From positions 54,211,553-54,275,552 of the forward strand of contig JAQMRL010000001.1 in the NCBI GenBank assembly GCA_035578175.1: 64,000 nucleotides of DNA. The letters run 5' to 3'. A program made the position numbers and the translations under genes. Source of the stretch: Catonia carolina (Eukaryota; Arthropoda; Insecta; Hemiptera; Achilidae). Shown here in pieces: positions 43,965-56,659 of this stretch (within the stretch, counting starts at the first letter, position 1; every line of letters begins with the position of its first letter). The notes below the pieces were generated by a model. The model made no database searches. It was not told the origin of the DNA and worked only from the letters and a program-made list of their open reading frames with translations.

Positions 43965-45355
43965 CTATGGTCACTAATATTACACTAATACGATAATGAT
44001 GGAAATTCAACGAGGATAACGGAGGTTCATGGCGGGAAAAGTTTCTTTGGAATAATTGTAAAAAGGTAATGATTACCGTTTCATGCAAAGCAAAAGTAAA
44101 TATAACATGTATTGAAAGAAATAATAAATAAATTTATGATTTTAATTTTCTACTTATTACAGGGCTTCATTTATCAGCTACTTTTTTTGCTTTCTAATCA
44201 GTGTGAAAATTGTTGCTTTATTGCAGAGAAAATTTTTGTACACCTATTGCTAATTAATCTAGTTATATTAATTTACGTCATAATATGACTCATTAGGTAA
44301 ATGGATTTGCTAATATAAATCTACAATTAGATTAAGTTATACTTTTTAGCAGCCAAAATTCGAAAATTTATTTAAACATTAAAAGTATAACAACGCGATT
44401 TAACGGGAAGATAGTTCAATTCGCCATATCATAGTATTGTGTACGCATAATCTTTATTGAAAAGTATTTTACCAAAAACCGTCTTTTGTGAGTGTCTTTA
44501 TTCAGAATTAATGTAATGACTAGATTTTTATTAAAATCAACAGACTGCAACAATTTTACAGTTTATTTTATATTCATAACATGAACTGTAACTACTTTAT
44601 TGTACTGTAAATACAACAATAAAATTGATTAAAAAATTACACATAAAAGTTTTTTAATGATTTACAGGAAAGCACGACCCAATAACAGATTTCTAAAAGA
44701 AAACTATTTGTTTTTAATTCATATTAATTTTGATTCCGACGTAATTTAAATTTTGTACAGATGATTTTTAAGGATTACGTCATTGTTTCTACCCTAGCGT
44801 CGTTTTAGTCTTTGTACTGGATTCCCTGGCAATATTGGTTAAAATTTGGCTCCCAAACCAGTTGACTTTCGTTTGAGTTTATAATTCATCTTCAGATAAA
44901 ATTTTATGAAAATTTTGTAGATGTAAGGTACATGAGGTTGTCGTTTAAAGTATTGTTCGATATGTAACGTGGTGAGAAACTAGGAATTGGACCACAATAT
45001 TGTTGAAATAATAATGTGGTGGAATCTTATACTGAGGCTGTTGTGTATTTGGCTCTCATATGTACAAGTTGGCCTCAGTAAAACTTTGTATATCAGCAAT
45101 TTAAATCTTAATAATAATTTAGATCATCTTCTACATGTTGGTGCAAGTGATTAAGTTTGTTATTTAATAATATTGACGTTTAATTTTTACGTTCAAAGTC
45201 AGACGTCCAAATTAAAAGATAATATAGAAAATAGAATTAGGGTATATGTGAATTAGTAAGAGATTTAATAAAAGTTAGATTGTGAGAAGCAAGATTCTAT
45301 ATAACTATTTCTGTTATACTTAACATGCGGAAATTTTAATTATTTTTGTAAAACA
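43965..45355. other. AT-rich stretch, nothing recognised
   Basis: No supported feature. Confidence 0.5.
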
Positions 45356-45359
45356 AAAT

Positions 45360-45420
45360 TATTAAATCACACAAATCCAGAGATATAAACATCGTCACAC
45401 ACACACACACACGCACACAC

Positions 45421-45464
<44 letters not shown>

Positions 45465-45620
45465 CTGTCAAAAGTTCACAAATGAGATTAAAAAGATGCT
45501 GGAATAAGGATCTTATATAAAACAACGATGAGAGTTTACTACGGGTTGATTTCCGAAATCAAGACGAGAAGAGGACACGTACGTCATAAATGCTGTTGGT
45601 TATATAAATATAGGCCTGCA
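45360..45620 (+). repeat. Family E repeat, copy 2, with AC microsatellite
   Basis: Same ordered blocks as 22385-22620. The (AC)n run occupies 45396-45462 where copy 1 has a unique CAC-rich segment. Confidence 0.7.
45396..45462. repeat. (AC)n microsatellite
   Basis: About 33 units with two G interruptions. Confidence 0.95.
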
Positions 45621-45644
45621 GTTGTAATTACAGTACTAAATAAA

Positions 45645-46675
45645 AAAAAACTTTGTAATTCATTTTTAAATTGTAAAAATAATTAATCTCTCCAGAATGT
45701 TTTGAGTTTTAAAACAAATTATTAAAAATATCACCTATACGCTTTTATTTGTAATTGAAGATGAGTAAAAGAGAGTACTAAATATACGTTAAACCTCTAA
45801 TAAATGAAAAAATTGCGATAAAATTTATGTAACTGTTTATATACTTCTGTATCCGGGTATTCTACTAGTGGATTTATACCACAGATAAAACGATTCTTGT
45901 CTTGGCCGTTGGTTTATGAGTAGACTTCATGAAATTAAAAAAACCCGTTCAATACGCAGTTTACCAGTGAGAAATTTTTTTTTTAGATTTATTCGGTTAT
46001 AAGTATTGAAAGTAAGTATTTTAAGTAAGCTAAAAGTTTATCTAAAAATAATCATTTCCGTTTTGGGCGAAAAAGTTCACCAAAAATGATAGTTTAATTT
46101 AAAGAAAACATCTCTAACTTACATAATTTCGCCTTTTCATAAGTGAATTAATTTTTAAAATAAACTGAAGAATATGAAAGGTACATAAAACGTAAGCAAG
46201 AAAATAAAAAAAATCCAATATTTCATTAAACTTTAAAAAAGGATTTTAATATTGGGTTCGATGGTAATCTTTTGGTACGTATCTTATTGTGAAGACTAAC
46301 CACGTGGGGAGCAGAGTAAAGAGCGATGTAGTGGCTAAATGTCTAAAATCGTATTAATATTACAGATAAATTAGCTTATTTTACGTAACCAGTATCTTAT
46401 TCTGAAACAAGATTTACTAAATTATAAAAGTTTCATAAAGATTTAAATTATATGAGGGTACAATATATAAAATTGCATACCTTGCTCAGAGAAAAGTCAT
46501 TTCACCCTTGAATTGCTATAAACTGCATCTTTTATCAGGTTTTTTTTATTTAACAATGCTATTTTACTGATAATAAAGCTTTAACAAATTTTTGTAATGA
46601 ATATTAGTTATCCCGATAATAAATTAACAATATCTTTATAGTTTTCGAACATACGAATTAGAGGGTTGAACTTAG
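45645..46675. other. AT-rich stretch, nothing recognised
   Basis: No supported feature. Confidence 0.5.
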
Positions 46676-46689
46676 ATCAAGTACCTTGA

Positions 46690-46805
46690 AAATAGAACTT
46701 TACACCGGCAGCGGATCGCGTGGACTGGAATCAGTAGAGATGGTGCTGAGCCAACTTACAATCCCACTACATCGCATCCCTTTCTACGCGCATCTGACCG
46801 CGCAC
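46690..46805. other. Isolated GC-rich, CpG-containing block with CCAAT
   Basis: About 115 bp of roughly balanced composition in very AT-rich DNA, with GGATCGCG, CTACGCGCATC, CCGCGCACGC and CACCAATCAC. It may be a promoter core or a transposon terminus. No reading frame or initiator decides between them. Confidence 0.3.
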
Positions 46806-46809
46806 GCTC

Positions 46810-47670
46810 ACCAATCACAAGGGTTTATGACCTGACTTTTAAAATATTTTCTTTTAAAATTTAAATTTATTTTTTTCAGTGAGAAGTCTAAAATTGTTGT
46901 AAGAATTGGTGTACTTCCTTGATTACAAAAATTTGTGGAAAAAAATAAAATCATATTTCGTATTTTTTGAATTGCCTTACGTTAATTAAGGTAAGTTCTT
47001 TTATGAAAAATTCAGTTATGTTTTATAAAAATGTACCTTATTTTAGAGACCAGTAACTCAGTAATACAATAAAAAAAGGTAAATTTTGTTTTACATTTTG
47101 TTTTAAGGAATCAGTTCGAATTTATTAATTCAATTATTTTATAGTTTTGATTATTCTTCTTTTAATAAGTTTTATTATAGTCGCATCAACATTTCTAGTT
47201 TTTCGTGACCCCCTCTTATAGATAAGAAACAAATAACAAAAGGACAAAAACAAGTAACACAACAAATCTGTTTTTACATATGTTTAAATTTATTAAATTT
47301 TTCTGTTAAAACTCTGTTAGAAGATTAAAATTTTTAGTTTTTGTGTAGTGTGTATTGTTAAAGCAATCTTTGTAATTTTTTTGCTACTTTCTACACCAAA
47401 AACGGTAAACAGGTTTTAAATTTGGAAAATTTTGGATGGACGTTTTTAGAGCAAGATCTTTTGATGTTGTCGTAGTTTCTTAAAGAATGTTTCATAAAAC
47501 TGTCTTGAGATATCTTTGACTTAAAAATTCGAAAGTCCAGATTAAAGGTGTCGTGTCTGACATACTGAAGTGCTACAGTAGCTACGTTACAAAAACTGGA
47601 TCCTGTCTAAGTGGTTTAAATAAAGCGTTGTACATGGTAAATTTTTGCTATAAATTTGCTAAGTAATTCA
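46810..47670. other. AT-rich stretch, nothing recognised
   Basis: No supported feature. Confidence 0.5.
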
Positions 47671-47674
47671 ATCT

Positions 47675-47830
47675 GTTTCTGTGGCTCAATCAGGACGTCA
47701 TTTAATATGTGACAAAAAATCCTGGTTCAAATCGCAACTAGTTTCTGGAAATTGAAACATATAATTTCATACAAAGAAACTTAGTCTTTAATGAGCCAGA
47801 TGCTAATGGGACCTAAGTAAACCAGTTGAA
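47675..47830 (+). repeat. tRNA-headed SINE (body type 2), diverged
   Basis: TGTGGCTCAATCAGGACG (A-box region), TCCTGGTTCAAATCGCA (B box), and an end block AATGAGCCAGATGCTAATGGG comparable to 52930-52955. Confidence 0.6.
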
Positions 47831-48438
47831 CAGGAAAGTATAACATCTAGTGAACAAAAATTAAATAGTTTTGAATTACTGCAGGAATTGTGTCTACTAA
47901 GGTATGAAGGGAAGTTTTTGGAATTTCAATAAAATTACAAAAAATTATTAAGAAATTAAGTAATTAAAAATGATTCAAGATTAGTCGTGGCTTATATCTC
48001 AGATAGTCGCCGATATTAAGTAATCTACATTTTGTAATGCTACTAATCACAGAATTAGAGATTTGGAGGAAACTGGAAGAAATTGTGGTCTGCCAATACA
48101 AATAACGCAATAAATAAATATACCATGATGAATCAGAAAATCGATTATTATGAATCACAAATAAAACTGTTATTGCTCTGAATCACATGTAAGTGATCTT
48201 GTTGTTTACAAGGTTAATGTTGTCGTTCTAATCATTTATTATTATTGTTACGAAGTTGCGTCTACTTATTGTGGGCATAATGTTTACTTATTTTATTGAT
48301 AATGGAAATGAAAGTATCAAAAACTTGAAAACTTTTAATAACTTGTCTTTTGTAATTGAATTATACACCTATTGTATTTAATGTATGTTATTTTGTTTTT
48401 CCTATTTGTTAGTAGAATAACAATAAGAAAATTTTAAG

Positions 48439-48650
48439 TTAAGAAGTAGAATAATTAATCACTTGTACAGATTTTTTAGCTTTCCCCGCCGCACTAACCA
48501 CACTTGTTTCTTTGGAGAAAGTCTCTAGGCCGTCAGCGCTATTGTCTACTTTAAAAAGATTTTTGTACGTATAAATATACGAATATAATTCGAGATACAT
48601 ATTTTCAGGGTTGTAGAATTGTGTAACAAATTTTTGAAGCATGAAATCTA
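48439..48650 (-). other. Weak candidate 3'-terminal coding exon
   Basis: The minus strand is open for 80 codons ending at TAA (48439-48441). The part MLQKFVTQFYNPENMYLEL ... ETSVVSAAGKAKKSV has varied, protein-like composition and better GC content than its flanks. I find no domain, and the only acceptor-like site (AATAG at about 48652) is poor. It could be chance. Confidence 0.2.
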
Positions 48651-48909
48651 TTCTCAGATCGGTAAGAAATGTTACAATCATTGAACAGTCTCATTACTAC
48701 GACGCTACTGTTGCATTTTTGATATGTACTAATGTAAGTTTTACAAAAATGTCTATAAAAAATTTCCAGAAAACTATTGTAAGTTGTTCTTCATTAAATT
48801 ATTTTGTTTTAGTAAGGTGTCTTCACCGGGATTACAATTTAAAAAAATATAGTGTGTATGAAAATACGTATGTACTTCATGTGATTTTTTTTATTACAGA
48901 ATAAATCTA

Positions 48910-49570
48910 CCATCTGTTCACTACTGACAAAAAGTGGATTCAATGGCTAATTTATAATAATTTGAGTATTTGTCTTGAATGGAGGATTCACCCATCGATC
49001 CACCTCCTTTTGATGATTGTGTTATTTGATTTGTTTTTATATCTTCAAAACATGTCTATGGGATGTTTTCGTCGTTATCTTCTGAGTGTTTCTGTGTCAT
49101 TTAGGAGGTTTACTACCAAAAAATTGGAGTAGTTTTAAATTTCTCTTGATATTTTTAGAAAACTTTTAACAGTTCGTCTTTTACTGTAGTACGTTAAAAT
49201 CTGCATGTCAAATTTTGCTAAAGATGAACCATGATGATTGTGTAAGTGCTCTAAGAATCTTGGATTGATATCTTTGAATATTAATTAAGTTGGAATTACT
49301 GATTTATCCCCAAAGCTGAAATTCATAAGTCCATTTGGACTTAGTTCATATGAAATCAAAACAAAATTGTTTATATTCATTGGTTAGAGCAAACTTAATC
49401 CATAAGAACAAATTTGTGGTTCGATTAAATTGAATTTATTTATTAATATTGTAATATTTCTATTCATAATATAATATTATTAATTATTCAGTGTGATTAA
49501 AATAATATCAATTCAGTGGTGAAGTACTTATAAGAACATAAAAGAAACCTTTGGAATTTTTGTTCATTAG
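48910..49570. other. AT-rich stretch, nothing recognised
   Basis: No supported feature. Confidence 0.5.
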
Positions 49571-49574
49571 TGTA

Positions 49575-49784
49575 GGTAACGCAATATAAGTTGACGATCG
49601 CCAGCGAGAGTAAGACTGGACTATGCGGGGGTTGGAAGTGCTACTATATGTGCTTTTCTAAATACATCGTAGCAACAGCTCTAACCATGACATCTTATGC
49701 TTTCGGGTTGGCCGATTTAAGTAGGATAGATAGTATACTGTCCTCTGCATGATAGGCGCAATCGTCAACTTATAGCGCGTTACC
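49575..49784. mobile_element. MITE, 210 bp, with 27 bp terminal inverted repeats
   Basis: The left end GGTAACGCAATATAAGTTGA (49575 on) and the right end ending TCAACTTATAGCGCGTTACC (to 49784) are inverted copies with about three mismatches over 27 bases. TA flanks both ends (49573-49574, 49785-49786). The interior is non-coding and GC-richer than the surroundings. Confidence 0.85.
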
Positions 49785-50006
49785 TATACGTTTTGGTCAA
49801 TATCATATTGTAACCCTAACAGATAAGTTTTGTAATGTTTTCTAAAATAATTTTTCATGTATATGAATTAAGCTGTATTTTTCCAGTTATTTAATGCTTA
49901 TAGGAACTGAAAACAAAAATATAGAAAACGTTGCAAAAACAGTAACGGTTTACAGGTTAAGATCAAACAACTCCGGTATCATTTTAATTTGCGTTTTATT
50001 AATTTG

Positions 50007-50400
50007 AAATGCCCTTAGGCAGGTTGAGTGTTAAATTATTTGTACTTGATCTGCTAGTTCCAGGGCTACAAAATAGTTCTGTTTCTTATCACATTGTCAG
50101 CCAATTATATGACTGAAGCATTTAAGAAAAGAAGATTAAGATGTATAAAATACACTAGTCAGAGTTATCTCTGAGAGTAAGGAATTTCATCATTAGACAG
50201 CCAGACCCTGTGGTGAATGAAATGAAGGTGTCATTTGCAGGGTGGAAAGTAAATAATTTTCAGAGATTCTAGCATGCTGATAAGCACACTTTTTCACTCG
50301 GTGAAGAAGGCAGGTAAACCACTTCCCTCCTCCTTTTACTTAGTAAAGTCTGTAGATGTTCAAACCAGCGTTTCGGCTGATGACCTAAACAACAACATTC
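50007..50400 (+). repeat. SINE A, copy with target duplication
   Basis: Flanked by ATTAATTTG at 49998-50006 and 50401-50409. It ends CTGATGACCTAAACAACAAC, the (AAC)n tail. Length 394 bp. Confidence 0.85.
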
Positions 50401-50404
50401 ATTA

Positions 50405-52150
50405 ATTTGCTGTGGCCCTTAATTTGCTAAATAGTCAAGACTCTAATTATCAGTGCATTAGCTATATCGTATAGATTTTAGATTTGGTTATTTTATTGCC
50501 TTGATTAATGCATTTTAAAATTTAGATGCTAAATTGTTCATAATTTATCAGTTTTTATCAAATGAATCAGAATCAGTGGATTTCTGATTCCGTAAATGTG
50601 AAGTCCTATTTTTAGAAAATTTTCTCATATTTAAAATAACAGATTGCAATATAGTGTTAATAATAAAAAAAAATTAAAAAATTTCTAATTGGTTTTCGGG
50701 TCAGTCCGGTCACTAAAAAAAGTTAATGACGCTGTTAAAAATTGAGTTGCAGTGTTAGCGTTATCGGCTAGTAATGAGGTGACTGTAGAAAATTCAAAAA
50801 TTATGGAAAATTCGGAAACAAAATTTTAATCATTTGCCGAGAAATCCACAACGAAAACTAAACGTTGAAGTAGGCACATGATACAGTCGTATAAGCCATG
50901 TACACTATCCATTTAAAATTTAAATTACAATAATAAAGTCAGAATTCATAATAAGTGTAATTGAATAAATAATAATCTTAATAAAATTCTATTTTCGTTA
51001 GGAACAACGCTCTGGGCGGTGCTCTTCTGTAAGTTACTGAAAGTCATATTTTTCTGTAAAGGAAATTGTGCTCTAAAACAAGATAATAATATGTTAGTTA
51101 ATAAAACGAAGAAGTAATTAATAACTTTCGTTGAAACAGGACTTTTTTTAACATTTTGCTAATAACATTGGTGAAAAACATTTTTTGTTGGTATAATTAT
51201 GTCCATGGATTATTGGATTTTGAGTCATGATGGATACGTAATTGATTGGAATATACAGACTCAACTGCTGTTAAAAATGAGTTGTTTTATAGCCACAGTG
51301 AAAAATGTAGGTTAATATTATTCACGCCTTTAAAACTTTTTTATTTTTGATGAAAAATATTATTACCTAAACGCCCTTCACTAGAAAATTCTTTAAGTTT
51401 TTATATAAAGACTAAATTTGTACGTGTTCCACAATTACCTCAGCTGACAAAAATTAATCGTGTTTATATAAGAGTGGTTTGTTCCTATTCTATAAATAGT
51501 GCATATAATATAAAATGTAAGATGTAACCGAAGAACTTTTACAGACTGTTCATATTATACGTACTACATTCATAATAATTGCTTTTTAAATCCGACGTTT
51601 ACATTTCACATAGTTTCATATTCGTTATTTGTTGCTTATCACAGCAGAGGATAAAACCTGAAAATGTAATTACTTGCGCGTAGAGAAAATTTAAATTAAC
51701 TGCGAAAGTAATGAAATTTATGTAACACGAATGTGAATTACATTAGTAACTTAAACTTATTGCACTTAAATCATCTTTTAAACTTGATTTGTCATCGGTA
51801 AATACTACGTACATGAAAGTAAAAGACAAAAGTGACAAATACAGGTACGTTACTTCATTCCTACTGTTACAAAATGTGTCCACCACTTCAATGTAGCAAT
51901 CAATTAATCTTTACAGACAAAAGTGGTTAAGTATCTAATATTTATCACTAGACTAGAATCAGAAAATTTATATAGCGCTAATCGAACTATAACTCATAAG
52001 CTAACTTGTTCTTATGTTTCGTCCATCGTTTTATGCATAACTTACTCGAAAAATGAATTTTCGGGTGCCCTAATTGAATGGTAGACTACTAAAGTCCGTA
52101 CTAAAAATATAGCTATTTGAAGTTAATCTGTAATAGTTAACGACAGTTAA
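50405..52150. other. AT-rich stretch, nothing recognised
   Basis: No supported feature. Confidence 0.5.
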
Positions 52151-52154
52151 TCTA

Positions 52155-52435
52155 GTCGCTCTCCTCAAGTTTTGCTAAAACTGATCACCAGATTCCAAAC
52201 CAACTAGCCCGTGATCTAGCTACAAGGAACTTCCCACCTGTGCGACGTTTCAAGCGAACATGGAGTAGAGACCTCTTGGTCAAAATAACGGACAATACCC
52301 GTAGTTATAAACGGAGAATGTACCACTGGGTACTTCTTCTCCTTAAAGCGAAACTTCCCACCACCACTTAAATATCATATACGGAAATTGTGCAACTCAA
52401 TGTACAGTACGTAATAAAAATTCAAGACAAAAAAA
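52155..52435 (-). repeat. Family C repeat, most complete copy
   Basis: On the minus strand it runs from TTTGTCTTGAATTTTTATTACG through TACTGTACATTGAGTTGCAC, AAGAGGTCTCTACTCC and CTAGTTGGTTTGGAATC to a CTTGAGGAGAGC end. It serves as the reference for the fragments at 2905, 3545, 13141/16607, 24550 and 43835. No coding capacity. Confidence 0.75.
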
Positions 52436-52439
52436 TTTC

Positions 52440-52810
52440 TGTTTAAATTTACGTAAATTTAATGAACATTTTAATTACACAATTAAATTTTAAATTATGT
52501 ATTTCCTAAGTCTAAATGACAAGGAAACCATCAAATACTCGTACATAAAAATTGTAACAGTTTTCCTTGGCTTTTTCTAGACATTCTAATAACTGCTCTC
52601 GATTCTTACGTAAGATGGCAGGTCTCCATTGTTCAAAATATAAACTTTTCATGGCTATTAAATTCTTGTGTAAATTTTAATTAATCTCATCCGAGGTACC
52701 TATTATTTTTGTTATTCCTTTTCCCATAGTCTTGACTGGAAAGAAAAACATCTGAACATTTTGAATAATATTACACAATTATACTATAAAGCAAATAATA
52801 TACAATTTAA
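52440..52810. other. AT-rich stretch, nothing recognised
   Basis: No supported feature. Confidence 0.5.
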
Positions 52811-52814
52811 TAAA

Positions 52815-52975
52815 ATTTGGCTCACTAGCCTACAAAGCGGAAGGTACCGAATACGATTTCTGGCAAAATGGGAAATTTGAACACGGTAAAACCCACCGTT
52901 AATGTACCAAAATCCACAGTAGTCGCTAATAACCAAACTGTCTATGCGACTTTAAATGAACTAAAAAAAAATTAA
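52815..52975 (+). repeat. tRNA-headed SINE (body type 2)
   Basis: The head keeps GGCTCACTAGCCTACAAAGC and a decayed B-box region. The body keeps AAAACCCACCG, CCACAGTAGTCGCTAATAAC and CTATGCGACTTTAAATGAAC, then an A-run tail. Confidence 0.75.
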
Positions 52976-52979
52976 GTAA

Positions 52980-53905
52980 AGGACAAAAGTCAAGGTTCGT
53001 TTTCAAATTTTTTACGTCTGTATCAATCTGAAACCTATCAATTTAACAACACATCCCTAAAAAGGTTTTACTTTCTTCAGTTTATTTGCCCTGTATTAAA
53101 AATATTAATATATAAATAAATATATTGCCTATGCTCTGTCTAACTTAGCGTCAATACATAAATCAAATCAAAACATGTATTTTTTGCAATTTTGTTAAGT
53201 ATTGTGATTAATCAGCGTAGCCAAAAATAAAACTCCTTTCCAGTTGTATAAGTTCCGTTAAATACAGTACAGTTTTTTATTTTAAATTAATTAAGATACA
53301 ATATGTGCATTTTAATAGTATTCATATTTCACAAAGTTATTAATGAAATAAAAATATATTTTTACTCTCAGCGCCTTCAATAACTAAAGTATACAACACA
53401 CATAACGTAATATTATTTTAATGGTTATTCTTTCTTAGTAATGTCAATTTGCTGCCTGTTTTTAAAGTTAATAAAACTTTATTTACAGAAAATCTCATTA
53501 CTTCTGGTACATTGACAATTGTATACAAAATATTCTGTTTTTAAGAAAAACAAAAATTCATGAGATATTAATGAAAATTTGGATTATTTTCGAAATCTTT
53601 GAGTAGGAAATATCGTGGAAAGTAATCAAGGAATATTGTGAGAAATATAAGGTGTTAAGTAGTTTTAATATTTGGGACAACTGAACTTGACTAAAAACTT
53701 TTCAATTGTATCTGATCTAAGTATCCTTGACTTGTGTGTTGCATATTTTCAACCAGTTGGTAACACGTTAGGATCGCAACAGATGGTGTTCTGCTCAAAG
53801 ACCACTGAAATACATTCAAAAAGAATACACGAGAATTCGAACAACCCCTGGCCCGAAAACAGATGTATGTATGATGATCTTTATTTTTTAGATTTAATAC
53901 CTCTT
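52980..53905. other. AT-rich stretch, nothing recognised
   Basis: The 120-codon frame at 53672-54034 ends in low-complexity Ile/Phe and has no domain. Confidence 0.5.
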
Positions 53906-53911
53906 TCTAGA

Positions 53912-54018
53912 TCCATCCATATTTACAATATGGATGGAAAAATCAGTATCATATTACATATTTCAGTATTTCAGTATTTCATATTTTTCAGTATCATATT
54001 ACATATGATACTGAAAAA
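53912..54018. repeat. Two perfect short hairpins with TAC loops
   Basis: 53912-53923 pairs with 53927-53938 (12 bp, TCCATCCATATT), and 53984-53999 pairs with 54003-54018 (16 bp, TTTTTCAGTATCATAT). Both have a three-base TAC loop. Imperfect direct repeats of CAGTAT(C/T) lie between them. Confidence 0.9.
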
Positions 54019-54034
54019 GTTTTTAATTAAATAA

Positions 54035-55785
54035 CTTGGAAGAGTTCATGAATAGTTTAAAGGTGGTGGCTTAACAAAAACAAAAGTTTGTTAATTAACT
54101 CTACCTTTGTTTTTTTATGAGTAAAACAATTCCGGAAAACAAAGTGCATGTAATCATTAATAAAATAAATCACGTGTTATAATTTTTTTTCAACAAGAAG
54201 TTAACACATACAGTACAAAATACCAAGAAAGACTCGAATACGCACAGATTACCTCGCCATGACACTTTTAGACAATTCAAAACACATTCTTCGACTAAAA
54301 CCAAAGATAACACATGACTTACCTCCACGAAGTTTCCCCATTGAGGGGTTTTCTTCAATCATGAAATAAAACAGAAAAATTCATCAACTCAATATTCTAC
54401 TTAAGAATAAGTTATCGATTGTGCTGTATTTACAAAACAATTCTAAAAAATTGGCATAATTTTTCTGTTACATGCCGTAATATGTACTTATTTATCACTC
54501 AGGGATTTAAGTACAAATGGTATTTAATTGCTTGGGGCAGAAAAACAGAACTGAAAGAACAAATCACATTGTCACGAGAACAGTATACCTGATACGAGTT
54601 TTATAATACTTGTAATTTCTGAACAAAATAATAGATACAAACTAATATTTGTCTGATTACATTGCGTAGAAATAAATAAAAGTAAATAAATAATAGTACA
54701 TTATTTTAATTTTAATAATTATCGTATTAACAATCAAATTCCGCCGTGTAATTAACAATATTCAACTCTTTTGTCTTGTTGAATAATACAGATTAATTTT
54801 TTTTGTCATTCGTTGTTTGATGTAAATTGTTTCAGGCTTATGTGCAATTTGTAACAGTATAAGAATTCACTGAGACCATAACAATATTTCAATAGGTACC
54901 ATGTTAGGCTGTTAAGGTTACGGAAACATTTTAACCGGCTAGGGTCTAAAAGAGCACCAATGCAATGAACTAAATGTTTCAAAAGCATTGTAGTTACTGT
55001 GAGTTAGTAACGGTGTAATTGCATTAATAAAATATAATAATAGTTATAAATCTTTCAAAACACTGTCTGATAATGAAAAATAGGCTATCAAAAAATTAAT
55101 GGTTTTAATAATAATTCTAATAATTAGTTTCAACAATAATGTACGAGTCCTATATCTCTTAAATATTAGAAAAATTGTATTTGTGTTAGGTATTAAATAT
55201 GAAGTTAAATTACAATAGTTACAGTAATAAGGATTTGACACTTCATTTTAACAAAAGTACTACTTAATTGTTAAAGAAAAATTGTATAAAGTTGGTAGTG
55301 AATAGAAGTTTGGTATGGTCCTTTCTCATAAGTGGGTGTGTTATGTTTGACTGACACAAAAACTGGTTTCACGTTTAATTGGATGCGAATGGAAGTCATT
55401 ACTATATTTTTACAGAATAAATTTTCATTTTTAGGACCCGTAGACAAAGCCAAAGACTTATTAATTTTAATCAGGCTTCTTTTCGTTGTATTGTTTTGTT
55501 TTGTCTATCTATATGTATTTAAAGTGGAAATGAAATTTAACTTATTATAGTTTTAATTATATTATTTAATTTATGGATTTGTTACTAATTGATGGGATTC
55601 ATACGGAAAAATTTGTATTTATATTTTGGTCTAAAGTATAAGAAATTTCGAAGTAATGAAGTTTTACTTTATACATTTTTATTCATATTAAGAAGTAGTA
55701 CTATATTAAACATCGTACTCAAATAAGAAACAAAATTAAACAATAGAATCTAAACAATCTAGACAATAGATCCATTGGAATGGGG
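54035..55785. other. AT-rich stretch, nothing recognised
   Basis: Only short frames without supporting signals. Confidence 0.5.
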
Positions 55786-55789
55786 ATTT

Positions 55790-56260
55790 CTACGTCGTCA
55801 ACATAATACTAGCATTTATTATATACTACCAGTCAGTGAGTGGTGTTTCGCTAATAATGCTGATCGTAGTGCATGCAATGTCCAGTCAGGAAAGCAGCCT
55901 TACGCTTAAAACTTCTGATCCTGTCAAAAAATACTCTGATAGATCGTCGTAACCTAAACTTTATTCCTTATCCTAACTTAAATTTTACCTCGGCAACAGG
56001 AACGTTACCTTCCAATTGAAATTCCGTACTCAGGAACACCGTACACGTCCCGAATGGTTAGGCGGAATGAAGATGGACTGGAGAGCATTGTGCAAAGTGT
56101 AATATCGTAACGGTGCTAGATCCGAGGACACAGTGTAAGTATCAAACTATCGAAATCAAGTTCGTTGCTCTTCGCTCATTGTTTTCCTATTGTGGCGGTT
56201 TTCAGGGCCACGAGCTGCACGGCCATTGACGGTTCCCATTCATTCTTCATATACGTGGTA
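55790..56260. other. Locally GC-richer segment, nature unknown
   Basis: CpG sites are common here compared with the flanks. A donor-like CAGTGTAAGTATC lies at about 56131-56143 on the plus strand. It might be a 5' untranslated exon with promoter, but there is no open frame to support a gene. Confidence 0.2.
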
Positions 56261-56659
56261 AATGTAATACTTAAAATTACAATTCTTCTCTAATGTTATT
56301 ACCTACCTTGCCAAAATCCTATTCGCATGGCCTCTAAAAAATCAAAACTTCTTTATAAGAACGTTGTACAAGTGAATAAACTGAAGATTAGTAATCGTGC
56401 AAATATAATAATTAGTATTTTATTAGCACGACGTTGGTCGGAATAAACGTAATTTTTTATTGATAAATACCGCCACTATTGTAGGCTTAGCAAACTATCA
56501 GTACGAAAAGAAAACAACTGGACATCACCTTTTGGAAAATGTATTGACTATTATGGCGTCATTAAAATTTATCAGTCTACAGTAAGATGGCCATGTACAA
56601 ATCGGTCATTAAACCAATTTAGATAACTCTTTTGGGTACTGCCGCGTAACGAATATATA

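Noticed and set aside
53672..54034. 120-codon plus-strand frame
   Set aside because: Low-complexity end made by the hairpin region, no domain, no conserved feature.
54318..54363. Short minus-strand MIEENPSMGKLRG frame followed by GTAAGT, like a first coding exon
   Set aside because: Only 13 codons and one splice signal; no acceptor partner or downstream exon, so chance cannot be excluded.
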